Assembly (NCBI RefSeq): GCF_000237925.1
Contig: NW_017386019.1
Span: 124,001-188,000, forward strand
Length of the DNA stretch: 64,000 bases
Source of the DNA: Schistosoma mansoni
Taxonomy: Eukaryota > Platyhelminthes > Trematoda > Strigeidida > Schistosomatidae
Direction: 5' to 3'
Shown here: positions 35,130 to 48,400 of the stretch, in pieces
Numbering within the stretch: the stretch's first letter is position 1
Layout: each line of letters opens with the position of its first letter
The notes under the pieces: generated by a model
Databases searched by the model: none
Told to the model about the DNA's origin: nothing
What the model saw: the letters and a program-made list of their open reading frames with translations, nothing else
Position numbers and translations under genes: made by a program

Positions 35130-35760
35130 ATGTAAAGAGAACAACGATGACCCAAGAACGACGCGAAGACGTCATAGGACTACTGGATTACCTCATAGAC
35201 ATAAGATGCGGCACTTATGATACGTGCACTTTTGTTATGCGTCCGGCAGTGGTCAAACTTTCCGCGGTACAGTCTACGCACAGTCATGGCGACATAATAC
35301 TGTGTTCATTCCTTGTCTTGAGAGCATTTTTCAAGAAGGTAAGCGTCAACTGTACAAACTATTTGTCGTAGTTCAGAACTACCGATGTTTGCAAATGCTT
35401 GGAACATCTCGTAATATCCAGGCAACCTGATATGTGAGCTTCACTTTTCATGATGCAATATATTTAGATATACCTAGAAGTGCAAGCATTTGAGAACTCG
35501 TTGTCCATGGGCCCATGATTACATAAGAAATCACTGGATTGCTCGAAAGTCAATGTGGGCTCGTTTTCGGCAGCGGCATGTACCAAGGCTGGGCAACCAC
35601 ACAAACAATCGTGTCGAAAGTGCTCATAAACATTCGAAAGAATGTCTGAGAAGAGGTGATTCTCTTCTATTGACGTTCTGGAAAATCTGCAGTAAGACGG
35701 ACATTGACGTACGATTGCGTCCATATGACGCTATGAAGGATTTCTAACGTTTTCAAAAAC
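35130..35760 (+). pseudogene. SWIM/MULE-type transposase-derived remnant
   Basis: Two open pieces in different frames. The first has an ILCSFLVLRAFFKKV block. The second (35490-35747) has NHWIARKSMWARFRQRHV followed by LGNHTNNRVESAHKHSKE. The W..MW....NNR-ES pattern is that of MULE-derived transposases and their ZSWIM relatives. It is frameshifted and lacks the SWIM domain itself. It could be a dead transposon or a decayed host paralogue; no terminal inverted repeats were found. Confidence 0.5.
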
Positions 35761-35935
35761 TTGAGGTAAGAAATATAGTTAAATATATCATTCACTTCAG
35801 ACTCCAACGTCATTTCAAACTCTTTTAAATGAGCTCAAAGCTTTTGCAGATAAAATGGTAGCTGTAAACTGTAAACGTGTTAGGAGAATGCGAAGCAAAT
35901 TAATAGCGGGAGAATACATCCGCTGCTACTTCAGT

Positions 35936-38680
35936 CTTCAGTAACAAAGATAGTAGGTCGATGAACCTGTGTTAATCCTGACAGATTGCCTTCCAGTGAA
36001 GATCCAGCTTCTCCTTGAAAATGTAATAGTTTTCAAGTCGTGACTTATAGTTACTCCTAAGTCTTTATGTTCTCGAACGCGTGGAAGAGATATACCATTA
36101 ATGGTATAATGGTAACTATTACCGTGCCCGATGTGCATGAGCACGCTCTTCCTGGAATTAACTTCTAAGCCCCAACCGCGAGCCCATCTAACTAATCCGT
36201 CCAAGTCAGCTTGGAGATGAAAATGATCAACCTCACTTACAATTATTCTCCAGATTTTGACATCATCCGCAAACAACAATGTCGAGGTAACTTATTAACA
36301 TGGAGAAGGAAAAGTAAATGGCATAAGACGGTGTCTTGGGGTACACCAGTTTTGACCGGCTTCCATTCGGATAGCGTTCCATTAACCCTCACTCTCTGTC
36401 TGCGGTCACATAAGAAGTTTCCTATCCATTCCTGTATAGCACCTGTTATTCCAAAGCTTGAGAGCTTATGCATAAGACCTAAGTGTGAAACCCTGTCAAA
36501 CGCTTTGTTAAAATTTATGAATATCACATCGACAGAGAGGCCGTTTTCTTGGGTTGCTGTCTAATTATCTCTCGCAATAAGTAAGTTAGTGAAGAATGAA
36601 CTCTTGTTACAAAACCGATGTTGCTCGGGAGTTAACTTAGCCTGAACTATCTTTTCAAGTAACTTAACGACTATACTGTTTAGGTTGACAGTCCAGTAGT
36701 TAGATACGATCCGTCTCTGACCATCCTTAAATATAGGACTGACTATAGCGTCTTTTCGATTTCTAGGGAGTTGGGCAAGTGAAAAAGACATGTTAAAGAG
36801 CGTCCCGAGTGGTCTTGAAATAATGTCCGCAAGCGACGTCAGCAAACGTGGATGTAACCCATCTGGGCCCGGCATCTTACAAGGTTTGAGGTTAGTTATC
36901 AATGGAAGAATAGTGCTCTCAGTCAGGTGTATAGATCCTATGGCTGGCATCTCGTTGTAAATGGGACAAGTAGTTATGACACTACACGTAGAGTAGACTT
37001 CACTAAAATAGTTTACAAATATCTCAGCTTTTGCTAGATCAGATTCAGCTAATAAATCTGGATTTTCGTTTAACAGTAACGCGAGGATGCTATCACTACG
37101 TTTTGTCCGCCTTTTAACGTACGAAAACAGTCGCTTCAGATAGGTACGGATATCGTATGCCAATTGTCGTCGCACTAAAATGATGCCTGACCTGTTGACA
37201 AGAATAAGTCCCAGAAGTGTTTCCTACGCTTCAACAGCTTCCGAGTTTCCTTATTAATCCATGGAGGGCAATGTGATAGCTTACGTGCTGACCATGGGAT
37301 AAACGGTTGAGTTACGAAATCGAACGTAGACTTAAACCTATTCCATGCATCTTCGATCGATCCATCAGCATCGACCGACCAGTAAATTGAGATAGCACAG
37401 TCTCCGATTGCCGGAATATTAGCTCTCCAGATATTAGGACGAGGTGGAGCAGATAAAAATTCCATACCATGTATCCGGAACATAAAGGAGAGTATGACGT
37501 GGTCACTATTTACCAGTGGGAGGTGTTGAATGTCGACGACATCTTCACAGTGGCGTGTGAGGACAAGGTCTAGCAATGACGGATCATGTTCCAAGTCAAT
37601 ATGTGTCAGTTTTACGATATATTGTACAGGTGCACACTGAATAATTGTTGATAGAAGGTTGCTTTCGAAAACCCACCTGAAGCTGTCAGCTCTATCCAGT
37701 TTATATGGAATAAGTCGAAGTCTCCAACGATGAGACAACATTCTGCCTTACTCCAAGAACAGACGTGTCTTAGGATAAAGTTCTCAGCGAGACAACACGG
37801 ACTACGATATATTCCTCCTATCGTCACTAACCCGTTTCTAGACCTAATTGCACAACATACTACCTCACACATACCATTTACATGCGCCTCCGATATGATC
37901 GAGCTTATGCGGAAGTGGTCCTTAACATATAACATTATGCCTCTTCCCTTGCGACTTATAACTCTATCACTTCTGATACAGATGAAGCCTGAAATGACTG
38001 GAGAACAGTCTATATCTACAGTGAGCCAAGTTTCGATGACAACAATTATATCGGGATTTAATTCGTCTACCATCAAACTTAGCTCGGACATCTTATTCCG
38101 AAGACTACTGGCATTCGTGTAGCACACATTTAGGGTGTTTTTGGAGACATACGTTCTACCCACACAGGTCTCGGAAGCATTGGCTTCCAAGACCTGACTA
38201 CCCGAAAACCTTTAATCGTAAGGTTCGTTTCGCCGTTTAGCTTTCGAGTTTTAAACTCTGTAAGAACATCCATCCACATGATCTGATCCTCAAGTAGCCA
38301 GTCTGGTCGAATATGAATATTTGAATCACGAATTTTGCGTGCGTTACTAAGTATTGTGTCTCTTTCCTCAAAATTACGGAGTGATAACTCTAAGATCCTT
38401 CTTTGTTGGGTCTCGCCCCCAACATATTTGCCGAGTCTGATTACTTTCGTGATATGCACCTCTGAAACCTCTTCAAGCGGTACATTTCTGATGACAGATC
38501 CCACTAACTGCTGATCGTGTGCATGTCTCTTAACAGGGTCGTTGTCTTTCGACTCTTCCAGATTCCAAATGATTACACTAGTGATTTGTTTAACTTCTTT
38601 AAAAGTCGTGTTCACGGCTTTCGACCGTGATGTCAAATCCTGCACGTTAACTGCTGGTTTCTTAATGTTAGCTTTCCTTG
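35936..38680 (-). mobile_element. CR1-clade LINE, broken
   Basis: Order on minus: an ORF1-like piece (38130-38645), an endonuclease (37612-38190, with NVCYTNASSLRNKMSEL, IIVVIETWL and the GGIYRSP block), a linker (37175-37741), and RT pieces. RT includes PCKMPGPDGLHPRLL (36561-37175), FINFNKAFDRVSH and the GVPQDTVLCHLL block (36243-36527), and MLFADDVKIW (35938-36279). ORF1 and ORF2 overlap by about 60 bp. It carries several frameshifts, and the 3' tail repeat typical of CR1 is not evident. The clade call rests on the YTNA..SLRNK and FADD..WA patterns of schistosome SR1-like elements. Confidence 0.8.
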
Positions 38681-38685
38681 TAACA

Positions 38686-38686
<1 letters not shown>

Positions 38687-38722
<36 letters not shown>
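38687..38722. repeat. (TA)n microsatellite at 5' edge of CR1-like LINE
   Basis: 18 TA units directly upstream of the LINE in its own orientation. Confidence 0.95.
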
Positions 38723-38723
<1 letters not shown>

Positions 38724-38830
38724 CTGAGCTACACTTATTTGTAAAGATTAGTGCAATGCATATTATATATTCGAAAAGCGCATGTAATATAAAATATGAC
38801 TATATACTTGAACACTACTGGTCTAGGTAG
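38724..38830 (+). repeat. Unclassified repeat, pair member of 23325-23432
   Basis: Matches the complement of 23325-23432 over about 105 bp. It sits next to the TA run and the 5' edge of the CR1-like LINE. Confidence 0.6.
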
Positions 38831-39461
38831 AGTTTATGGTGATTTGTCATCAGAACCGCTAAGTCCAAGTGTTGTTCATTAGGGATGTTTATTTTCTACA
38901 ATTTCATTCAGCTTGGTTATAGACTTTCTTTTAAATATTACATTCATCACCCGACATTTCAAGGTTTAATCACCTGCCAAAGGAATAGTTCTCATCCTGA
39001 TCTTTATCTGAATTATTATTACTAGTGGATTAAGTGCATCAAGAAGGCTATGTGAATAAATGTTATGATCCGGTGAACACTAAAGCTCTTAAAGTCCTAT
39101 TGACCTTATTATCTTAGACCTATAACACGGTCATGTAGTCAACTGTACTTTTTTGACTTTTTCATCATATATTTGGAACAAAAGAACAAGCCAAAATAAA
39201 AACTGATTCCTCTTTACAAACCTAAAAGAATATATTTCTTTTTTTTTTTTATAAAAGAGGGTTAACTTTAAAACAATAGTCTTATAAAAATAAGAGTTTA
39301 AAAATCTGGATTAAAAATGAAACCCTTTTTTTAAAAAAAGGAAATAAGAGAATATCTACTTAGTAACTAAACCAACAGTAAAAGAAAAAAAAGAAAGATT
39401 CTCTTTATAAAAGAAAAAAAGGACAATACAAACTTATAGGATACAATATGATTATTGATTG
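38831..39461. other. Region 3' of PMS2, A/T-rich
   Basis: This is the stretch downstream of the PMS2 stop on the minus strand. It has long A or T runs near 39240-39420 and no recognisable gene. The poly(A) site should lie here. Confidence 0.4.
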
Positions 39462-42400
39462 TTATTCATTTAAAGGGTTTAAATGATATAAATGTCGCAT
39501 CGTTGGACGTCCATGTGGACAATTCTAAAAAATTGAAAAAAAACAACCATAAATAAAGATTTTTGATTCATCAAAGAAAAAAAAGAATTGAAGGATAGAC
39601 ATATCCATCCACATGATGAATGAAAACAAACTATCCGATATTTTCATAGTTGAAATAACGTGCCAATTGAAGCTAGATCACCATGGAAAACCTGGAAGCA
39701 TTGGATGGCCGTTTCGTCCTATTATGGGACTCCTCAGAAGTGCGCATCCACGATCTCGCCCCATGAGCGAGATTCGAACACAGGACCTACCAGTCTCGCT
39801 CCAGAGCAATTAACCGATAGACTACTGAGACGGCGTCCAACGGTGTTAGTGTCTAACTTCAACCAATCCACGATTTTGAGCAACCGTTCACCAATTGTCT
39901 TCAGTGAGTTGATATCTCCCGAAAGACCTGGTTGAACTACACTGGTTATTGCTTCTCACTAGAACTCCACGAAATACCTCATGGAGCCAGTCACTAGTGA
40001 GCATATGCTCACTACCAGAAGAGGGTTTTGTGGAGATTTTAGTAATTTTATATAGTTGAGATCATGAGTCTAGCTTCAATTAACTCATGATTTCAACTAT
40101 GAAAATAATAAATTCTCCACAAAACCTATTCTGATCTATCTAATATTGTAAGAAACATCTCATTTGTTGTCAACTTACTAACTTCTTTGTATTTATATTG
40201 ATAGACTATTGTTCTTGTTTAATCTAGTTCTCGACTGAAAATATTGGATAACTGAGTTGAATGTATTACATGATCATAGGCTAGTATTGTAATACTAGTG
40301 ATATAATCTATTCAACTTTACTTTTCATTAAAACAGTAATGAACACGCGTTAAATCTTTATTAAGCTGTTTAGTCTAGGAGACACAGAGCATATAACTAA
40401 CTTTGGAGGATTAGATCGACACTAACGAGCTAACAGCCAGTTGTTGTATTCGTGTCGCTAATTGTTTATACTTGAAAAACAAACGAAGAGTCACTGCAAT
40501 TCCTACGATGCGAAATAAGAACACCAAGAATGGTACTAGTGAACATTTATAAAAAACACAACGACCTTAGTCGAAAATATACTCAATGTATACCGATTAC
40601 TGCTTATACTCTTACTACTTCTACCACTATGGGATTTGAATCGACAACTGCATCTGTGTACTAAAGTGGTATGGCAACTCGAACTGATGTACGTACGTAC
40701 CAAGTTCTACGTTGTTACTGACTAACTGACTGTATACTGATTGTTTATCCATTTTGATAATTAATTAGAATAAAATCACATATATAAAAAACACCTCCAG
40801 TTATAACAAATCACATGCCGCATGTCATGCTAAGTATAGTCCACATTAATTGAATGCAAAGAATATTGTATCTTGAATAAACATTACACTCAAATAAATT
40901 AATATTATAACGAATAAAATATCACACTGGAAAATGAAACAAATATTACACTGAATAATCATCCTATAGAATGAAAAACCGAAGTAATGAGTTAAAAATG
41001 TGATTTAGACAAAGTTCACTTCAACCCAGCTTGATGAACTCTGAAGAGGAAACAGTATCAGTCATGTCAGGTCTCCTCCACACCACCTTCAATCAAATGG
41101 TCGGGCGAAGCGTTTCGCTGATTTCTTAAAGGCTATTCAAGAAGAAGGGACAATAGAAGAAATAATACAAAGGTTCTTGCTAAGTTATCGTTTAACACCA
41201 AATCCAACAATAGTGAAGGGAGTATCGACAGTAGAAAATATGTTTGACCGAGAAATTGGGATTGTGTTACAGGATCTGATACCAAGATCCAAGGGAATAA
41301 AAATAAAGAAGTCTTAGCTCACTGAACCGTGCATTGTTACAACAGGTCATTTACAACTAGGTGAAGTAGTTTGGGTGAGGAATTTCCACGATGGGTAAGC
41401 GGAATAGTAAAAAGGAGCAGTTATGTATATAGTGAGCGTGGGAGAAATCATATGGACGCGACACAGTAATCATATAAAAAGACAAGATTGTAAAAATACT
41501 GTAGCTAATCAAGAGTCGGAAAACTTGTCAGGAGATATACTAATGGAATATCCAGCCAACAAAATAAAAACATAACAAACCGGGAACACACCCACGCGAC
41601 CAGCAGAGATCTCAGCGGGAGCGAGAAAGAACAATTCGATTCAAATTTTTATTTAATTCAATAATAGGATTATTAAAATGAATGATTAGCAAGAAACCAG
41701 TTACATAAATAAATTATCACATATGACTGGATGTTAAAAGTCAGTAGATGGGGTGGATTTTTAGGATTATTGCCACCTATAAGCAAGCAAAGTCATGCAC
41801 CTAGAGGAAACCCATGATTCTTCAAACATTATGTATATAATTTTAAACTCACCCATGGATGATCCATGGAGCCCATATTTGTTAAGATCTAAAAACAAGG
41901 TATATTTAAGGTTTAAGTTAGAAAAAATCTAGGGAGAAATTGCAGATATTAATATGGATATACATGTAATGATGAGTAAAAGACTGATATCATATGAAAA
42001 AGATAATGATTACTGCTATTAATACGACTGTTTACTATAAATGTAGAATAATCGCTATCTGTTACAAGTTCCATTGGAATGAGATTGTTATGCTGATGAC
42101 TCAAAGAAGAAAACAAGACTATAGAAGCAAATTGATTGATTTATCAACAACTAATTAAACGACTTGTGCAATAACAATTACAGTTTACTTATAATTTTAA
42201 ATGTTTTACTCAATCAGTGAATCTAAATTAATGGAACTAATAATTAGTCAACGGTCAAATTGTTGAGTAGTATAATGTGAATGCCAAGAAATTTGTAAGT
42301 CTTAAGTACAATTCGAATTAAGAAATCAAGATAAAACAATTAACACATGAAACATGTAGTTGATAGCAGTTTATGTGAAACTACTTAATAAGACTTTAAC

Positions 42401-45400
42401 AAAACGATTTATTTTTTATGGTTTACTTATCAACATTAATCAGTTGGCCCTCAAATGCCCTGGTACGGCAGAGAGCGGGGAGGACTCGCCCTCACTCTAC
42501 AAATGCTCTCATATGGCCACGCGAATATATAGCCTCTGCCTGGGAAGTCCTACTCACTGCATTCTCGTGGCGGAGGTGTTGTTTATGAAATTGAGAGGAC
42601 GAAGAGCAAATGTCCGGCGCTTTAACCGAGTTGGTGGACACGGAAATTTCACCTAGGGGAGTTGGAAAACCCTGATTCCAAACCACTTGTGCACATGGAC
42701 TCCATTATCCTGAGGGGACAAATGGCGTATGACCCGATCGTTGGTCACCGGCTACCACGGGACTGCATCTCCTTACGTTGCTCCACTGCCTTGTGGATCA
42801 GACCTTTAAGTCAAAAGCTCGGGGTGTGGCCCCCTAAGAAAAGCACCTGCTTCGGTTTGGGCACCTGGGCAGTATCACAGCCCTCAAACAAATCAAATGA
42901 GATTTGTGTGGCGCATATGTATCTGGTGCCCTTTTGTACCAATATTTATGTGTTTAAATAAATTAATTAATTAATCAGTTGAGACAAAAATAACTGAATA
43001 TTCGAAATATAATGATAGGTTTGATAGAATTGAAGATCAAAGAAATTCAGTATCCATTCAATTGACTCTAACTTTGAATATCGAAAAGTGGAAGCGATCA
43101 AAATAATCCTTAGACTTTCTAATGCATGTAATCAGTGATGTTTATGATTCTATGTAAATAGTCGTGAGATCATAATTAAACTTCGTAATCCCTTGCTAAT
43201 ATGTACTGATGGTATTTCCAAACAATTTAGTCTTATTTAATAGTTATAAATTTGTTAAGTGTTGGCTAATTGCTTAAAAACGTAGCTTTAAAACAATAAA
43301 TTGAAGGTTTGAACCCTGTCCCATCTAATATTGGTTTAAAGAGGCCGGCAATACTATCATTATTCTTTACGGTACGGTTTGGTTCAAAAGTCTAGTATGA
43401 AGATCTGAATTTGGTTGATGAGTTAAGTTTAGATTATGTTCCAGTAAATTTATAATTCAGAATCATGAACAATCGAGATATCCTTCTAATATGAAACAAG
43501 ATCTTTGCGCGTATTACTTAGACCGGACGATTAATTTCCCACAAAACCTTCAAAATTACTAATCCATGCATAAATAAAAGGGTGAGAAAACATAAGAACT
43601 CCATGAGAGCTTTAGTATTCGTAACAGAAGTGATGACTGTAACAGAATAACTGTTTGTATTAAGAAATAAATAACACTATGAGAAACAGGGAAAATAACA
43701 AACTGAGGGCGAGAACAATCAATCAGATAACAGTAAAAGTGGAGTAAAATAAAGTGGATACAAAAACGAACGACGAATTCCTTACACATTAGAACTATCA
43801 TTTATTCACGGAAATAATCAAGATTATATAGCTAGAAGTCATATTGGCAAGTAAAGGCTTTTAGAATAAATTGGCCAAAGCAATCTTAACTATCATTTTA
43901 ATTACATTCTGATCTTAAATTAATCTATGAAAACAAACCAGTCGAAACACTATAACTTAATTTAATGAGGGTATTCAGAATTTTTCATTGCTATCATTGG
44001 TGGGTTCATAACACTGGATAACATTCATTAGAGCATAAATTTGGAGAACTACTACAACCATCATCAAAAAGTACAGGTATATATGAACAAGTGTCTACGT
44101 AAGATATTCAATGTCCATAGGTCGGATACCATCAGCCACAACCTACTGTGGGAAAGAACAAACCAACTACCACCTGAAGAGGGAATTAGGAAAATATGTT
44201 GGAAGTGGATAGGACATATATTACGGAAATCACCATAATGCATCACGAGGCAAGCTCTAACTTGTAATCCGGAAGGGAAAAAGAAAAGAGGAAGATCAAA
44301 GAACACACTACGTTGAGAATTGCAAGCAGACATGAAAAGGATGAATAGCAACTGGGGACAGCTGAAAAGGATTGTCCAGGACAGAGTTCGATGGAGAGTG
44401 CTGGTGGGCGGCCTATGTTCCTCAAATAGGGTAACAAGCGTAAGTAAGAGGGCAGGCATTCATTTAGATCGCAAATAGATACAGCATCAAACATTAAGAT
44501 TATTTCTCGGAAATTTCGGATCAAAATAGGCAACCCATGCATGTGGTTGACAACACATAAGCCTCGTACAACATGTGATAGTTATGTTTTTTTTTGGGAC
44601 AATCAGATTGCGAGTTATCTTTTCGATAATCAGCATTCACCCGGGTATGTTGCGTAGCGCCAGCTGGTACAAATTTACTTGGTTTGGATCGGTTCGACCA
44701 GTTCCAGCTAGCTGACGTCCCGCTAATTATTTTATACCATCTGGTAAGACAACGTCCTAAACCGGAAGAATATGCAACGAAGTTAATGACTTGAATATAT
44801 AATAGAAATAACAATACTACTCTATTTACTCGTTTCATCTTTTTATGATCTAATGCTGTTCCAATCATAACAGCACTACGACATGATCGTGAAGCAAGTA
44901 TATCTCTCAAACGGGATGGTCGACATTTCTTATTCTGAAAAAGGTAAGAAAACAGAATGGAAGTCGATTAAAAAAAAGCGAAAGACGGTAAATATTTAAA
45001 ATGACACCCACAATTAAGAAAAAAGATTCACTGTTGTTATACAGAAAGACATCCTTTTGATGTTTTCCAAAAAATTAGTCCACAGAATAATTAGATGATA
45101 TGCACACAGACGCATATCTCATGAATATTTGGAAGTTACTCGATTTCTAATTAAACAATGTGGCAGTAAAACGTATGTCGATCGCTGAGATTATTCAAGC
45201 TAAAACTAAAGTAAAAGCGATGAAGTTATCACAATAAGAACTGGAATATTTTACAAACACTATATTATAGATGAATATGACTTGTCTCCAAGTTCGAGAA
45301 TTATCTGACTGCAGTTATCTCATGATATAGATTTAATAGATCAAATATATCTGTCTGCCTAGTAAAGGGTGAATACACTGGACAGGAGTTTCGATAGGAA

Positions 45401-48400
45401 AGTGAAACCAACATTCTAAATAAAAGATCAAGAGTGTTTCTACTAATATAACATAATGAAATTTGGTTTGCACTTGATCCAGTCTCTGGAACACTAGATT
45501 AGGTGGACTGAGGTATTCAGAAATCAATAGACTGTTCAGAATCAAATATGTATCGAAACAATAGTTTATTGACCGGAAATGCGAACAATCAACACAATGA
45601 AATCGAAAAAAAGAATATTTGAGGGAACAATTATTTTTGATAACTTCATTATCAGGCTCTACAGTTATGAGTCCATAATTATTATGATCTTTTACGAAGG
45701 CCAAAATAAGGCATGCATTAATGAATTTGACAATGCTATATAAGGATAGACGGTTCTATAAATAGAAATACTTTTAGAAAGAATACTTGAACGAGTCAGT
45801 ATACCCATTTTGATAGCTTACAACCCTTCAATTCAAAATTAAATTGGTTAGATGTCTCAGCCACAGAACCAAACTATTATATTATGAGGTTAGTGTAGGC
45901 AGCGAAATAGATAAATTAAAGAACACATTACGAAATAACGGCTATCCAGATAATTTCGTCCGAAAATTTTTGTTGAGAGGTAAAGAAGAGCAAACTTTGA
46001 CATGGTCAGCAAGAAAACCATCTATCGAAAACTCGATTTTGAGGAGGATATGAAGGGGGGCCCCAAAAGCCCTGGTACCGCCGAGGTTGGGGAGAGTCTG
46101 CCATCCCTCTAAAAATGTTCTTACATGGTCACGAGTATACAACCACTGTCAGAGAAATCCTACTCACTGCCTTCTCGTGGCACCGATGTTGTTTACGAAA
46201 TTGAGAGAACGAAAAGCGAATATCCGACGCTTTAAACGGGTTGGTGGATATGGAGGATCCACCTACGGGAGTTGTAAAACCCTGATTCCAAACTAATGGT
46301 GGACATGGGCTCCAGGATCCTGAGGGAAGAAAAGGCGTATGAAGCTATTTTTGGTGACTGGCTACCATGGGACTGCATCTCCTTACGTCGCTCCACAGCC
46401 TTGTGGGTTAAACTAACAGCGTGATTCTTTTTCACTTGGTAGATAGTGAACATCATATTAAAGTAGATGAAGCTTTCTCTGTTTTGTAACAAGTTCCAAA
46501 CAAACTACTTAAATGGGCTATGTTACGGCTCCTCTACACATCTGAAGCCATCTGGATAAACCCAAAAAAACCAAACTTTTGTATCCAGAAGAGGTAATTC
46601 TAGCCTTTATGTTTACCTTGGTCCACGACTGGATCATCAGATACCTAAACTGGATATTATAAATCTCTTATCTCCCCCCCCCATATTTTTTTTTCAGTTT
46701 ATATCTTTCTTTATCTAAGCATCTTTCCCAGTTCATATGAATTTTCTTATGGTAATTACTTTGATAACACATATTCACACAACGTTATTATTACTATTGC
46801 TATTAATATTATTGCCTTCATTAACGAGGTAAAATTCTCCTACTATCCATTTTATTCACACGATTTACCAAATTACTATTATATTGATTATAACTTGACA
46901 CTTGACTAGAAATCATTCTAACCTTTATTAAATGACCTATGTAAAATATCACAATAATTACGGACTCAACTGTAGAATCTGATGATGAAGTTATTAAAAA
47001 CAATTGTTCGCTCAAATATTCTATGGAGATTTCTAAACAATGAAATCAGAATAGAATGTGCTCACTAGTGACTTGTTTCAAGATGGATTTTCTGGAGACC
47101 TAGTAAGAAGCCGTGACCAGTGGTGTTTAATCCGTGTCGGGTGTCAGGCAGTTGTCCACCTCAGACAATAGATGAAGAGATGTACAACATCATGAATTGA
47201 TTGAAGTTAGACATTAACACCGTTGGATCCCAACTTAACAGTCTGGAGGTTAGGTGTTCGCGCGCGAGACCGGAGGTCCTGGCTTTGAGTCTCGCGTGCA
47301 CGATAGCGGGTTCGTACTGCCGAGGAGTCCTATACTAAGACGAAACGGCCGTCCAGGGATTCCAGGTTTTTAGTGGTGATTTAGCTTAGATCGATTCATG
47401 AACTCAAATCTTAAAATTCTATTTCTTAACATACCAAACAAGATTTTAATCAAAAACCTCTATACTTAATGAAGAACTACATAAAACTACCAATATATCA
47501 ACTCATAATGCCATTCATTCTTTGTGATAATGCAACTTATTAATTGTTCGTAGTTGGCAGATAGATGACATCGAACGATAAATATCTTGGAATGAAAAGA
47601 ACGGCAGGAAAGTTTTAAAATAAGACAAACAACACTTACACATGTTTCAGATAATACAAACAACATTTCTTCAATATCTGTTAAATAGAAAAATAAGGAA
47701 ACAGTGTGAAATGAAGATAACTAATAGTATTCATCACTTGAAGGTGATCAGACATACACAAACCTAAAATTAAGAACAAACTTGTAATAGATCACAAGGG
47801 GTTTTTGTGGAGATTTCAGCATTTGCATAGTTGAAATCCTGAGTCAACTGAAGCTAGACCACCAGGAAAAACCTGGAAGCACTGAACGACCGTTTCGTCC
47901 TATCGTGGAACTCCTCACCAGTACGCATCCACGACCTCGGCTCGCGAGATTCGAACCCAGGACCTACCAGTCCCGCGCCGGAGCACTTAACCGACAGACC
48001 ACTGAGCCGGCTGGCATCCGATGGTGTTTATGTCTAACTTCAACCAATCCACGAAGTTGAGCAACCGTTCATCAATTGTCTTCAGTGATGTTCACGCTTT
48101 CAACTATGAAAATACTAAATCTCCACAAAACCCCTTCTGATATGAAACATATTCCAAAACCGAATGTACAAGGATCATTGAAAACAATATACAAAATATC
48201 GTCAAGAAAACAATACAAATATAACAAGTATAACATTTACCTACCTCTGTAACTGAATAACTTGTTTTCTAGCATTGGTGCAGCAACAAGAGATATTTGT
48301 TGACCAGCAGGTTCTAAAAATATATACATATATATTCAATAGATGTAAATGAAGAGATAATTTGGGAAATTACCATAAACAAGTGATACTTTTGAAAACA

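Noticed and set aside
44640-44770. Open frame continuing the PMS2 exon past 44830 on minus
   Set aside because: The PMS2 reading ends at a good donor (CGA|GTAAAT). The downstream frame is read-through into intron, and the true next exon is at 41853-41888.
46671-46695. C-run followed by T-run
   Set aside because: Simple homopolymer sequence with no link to a feature.
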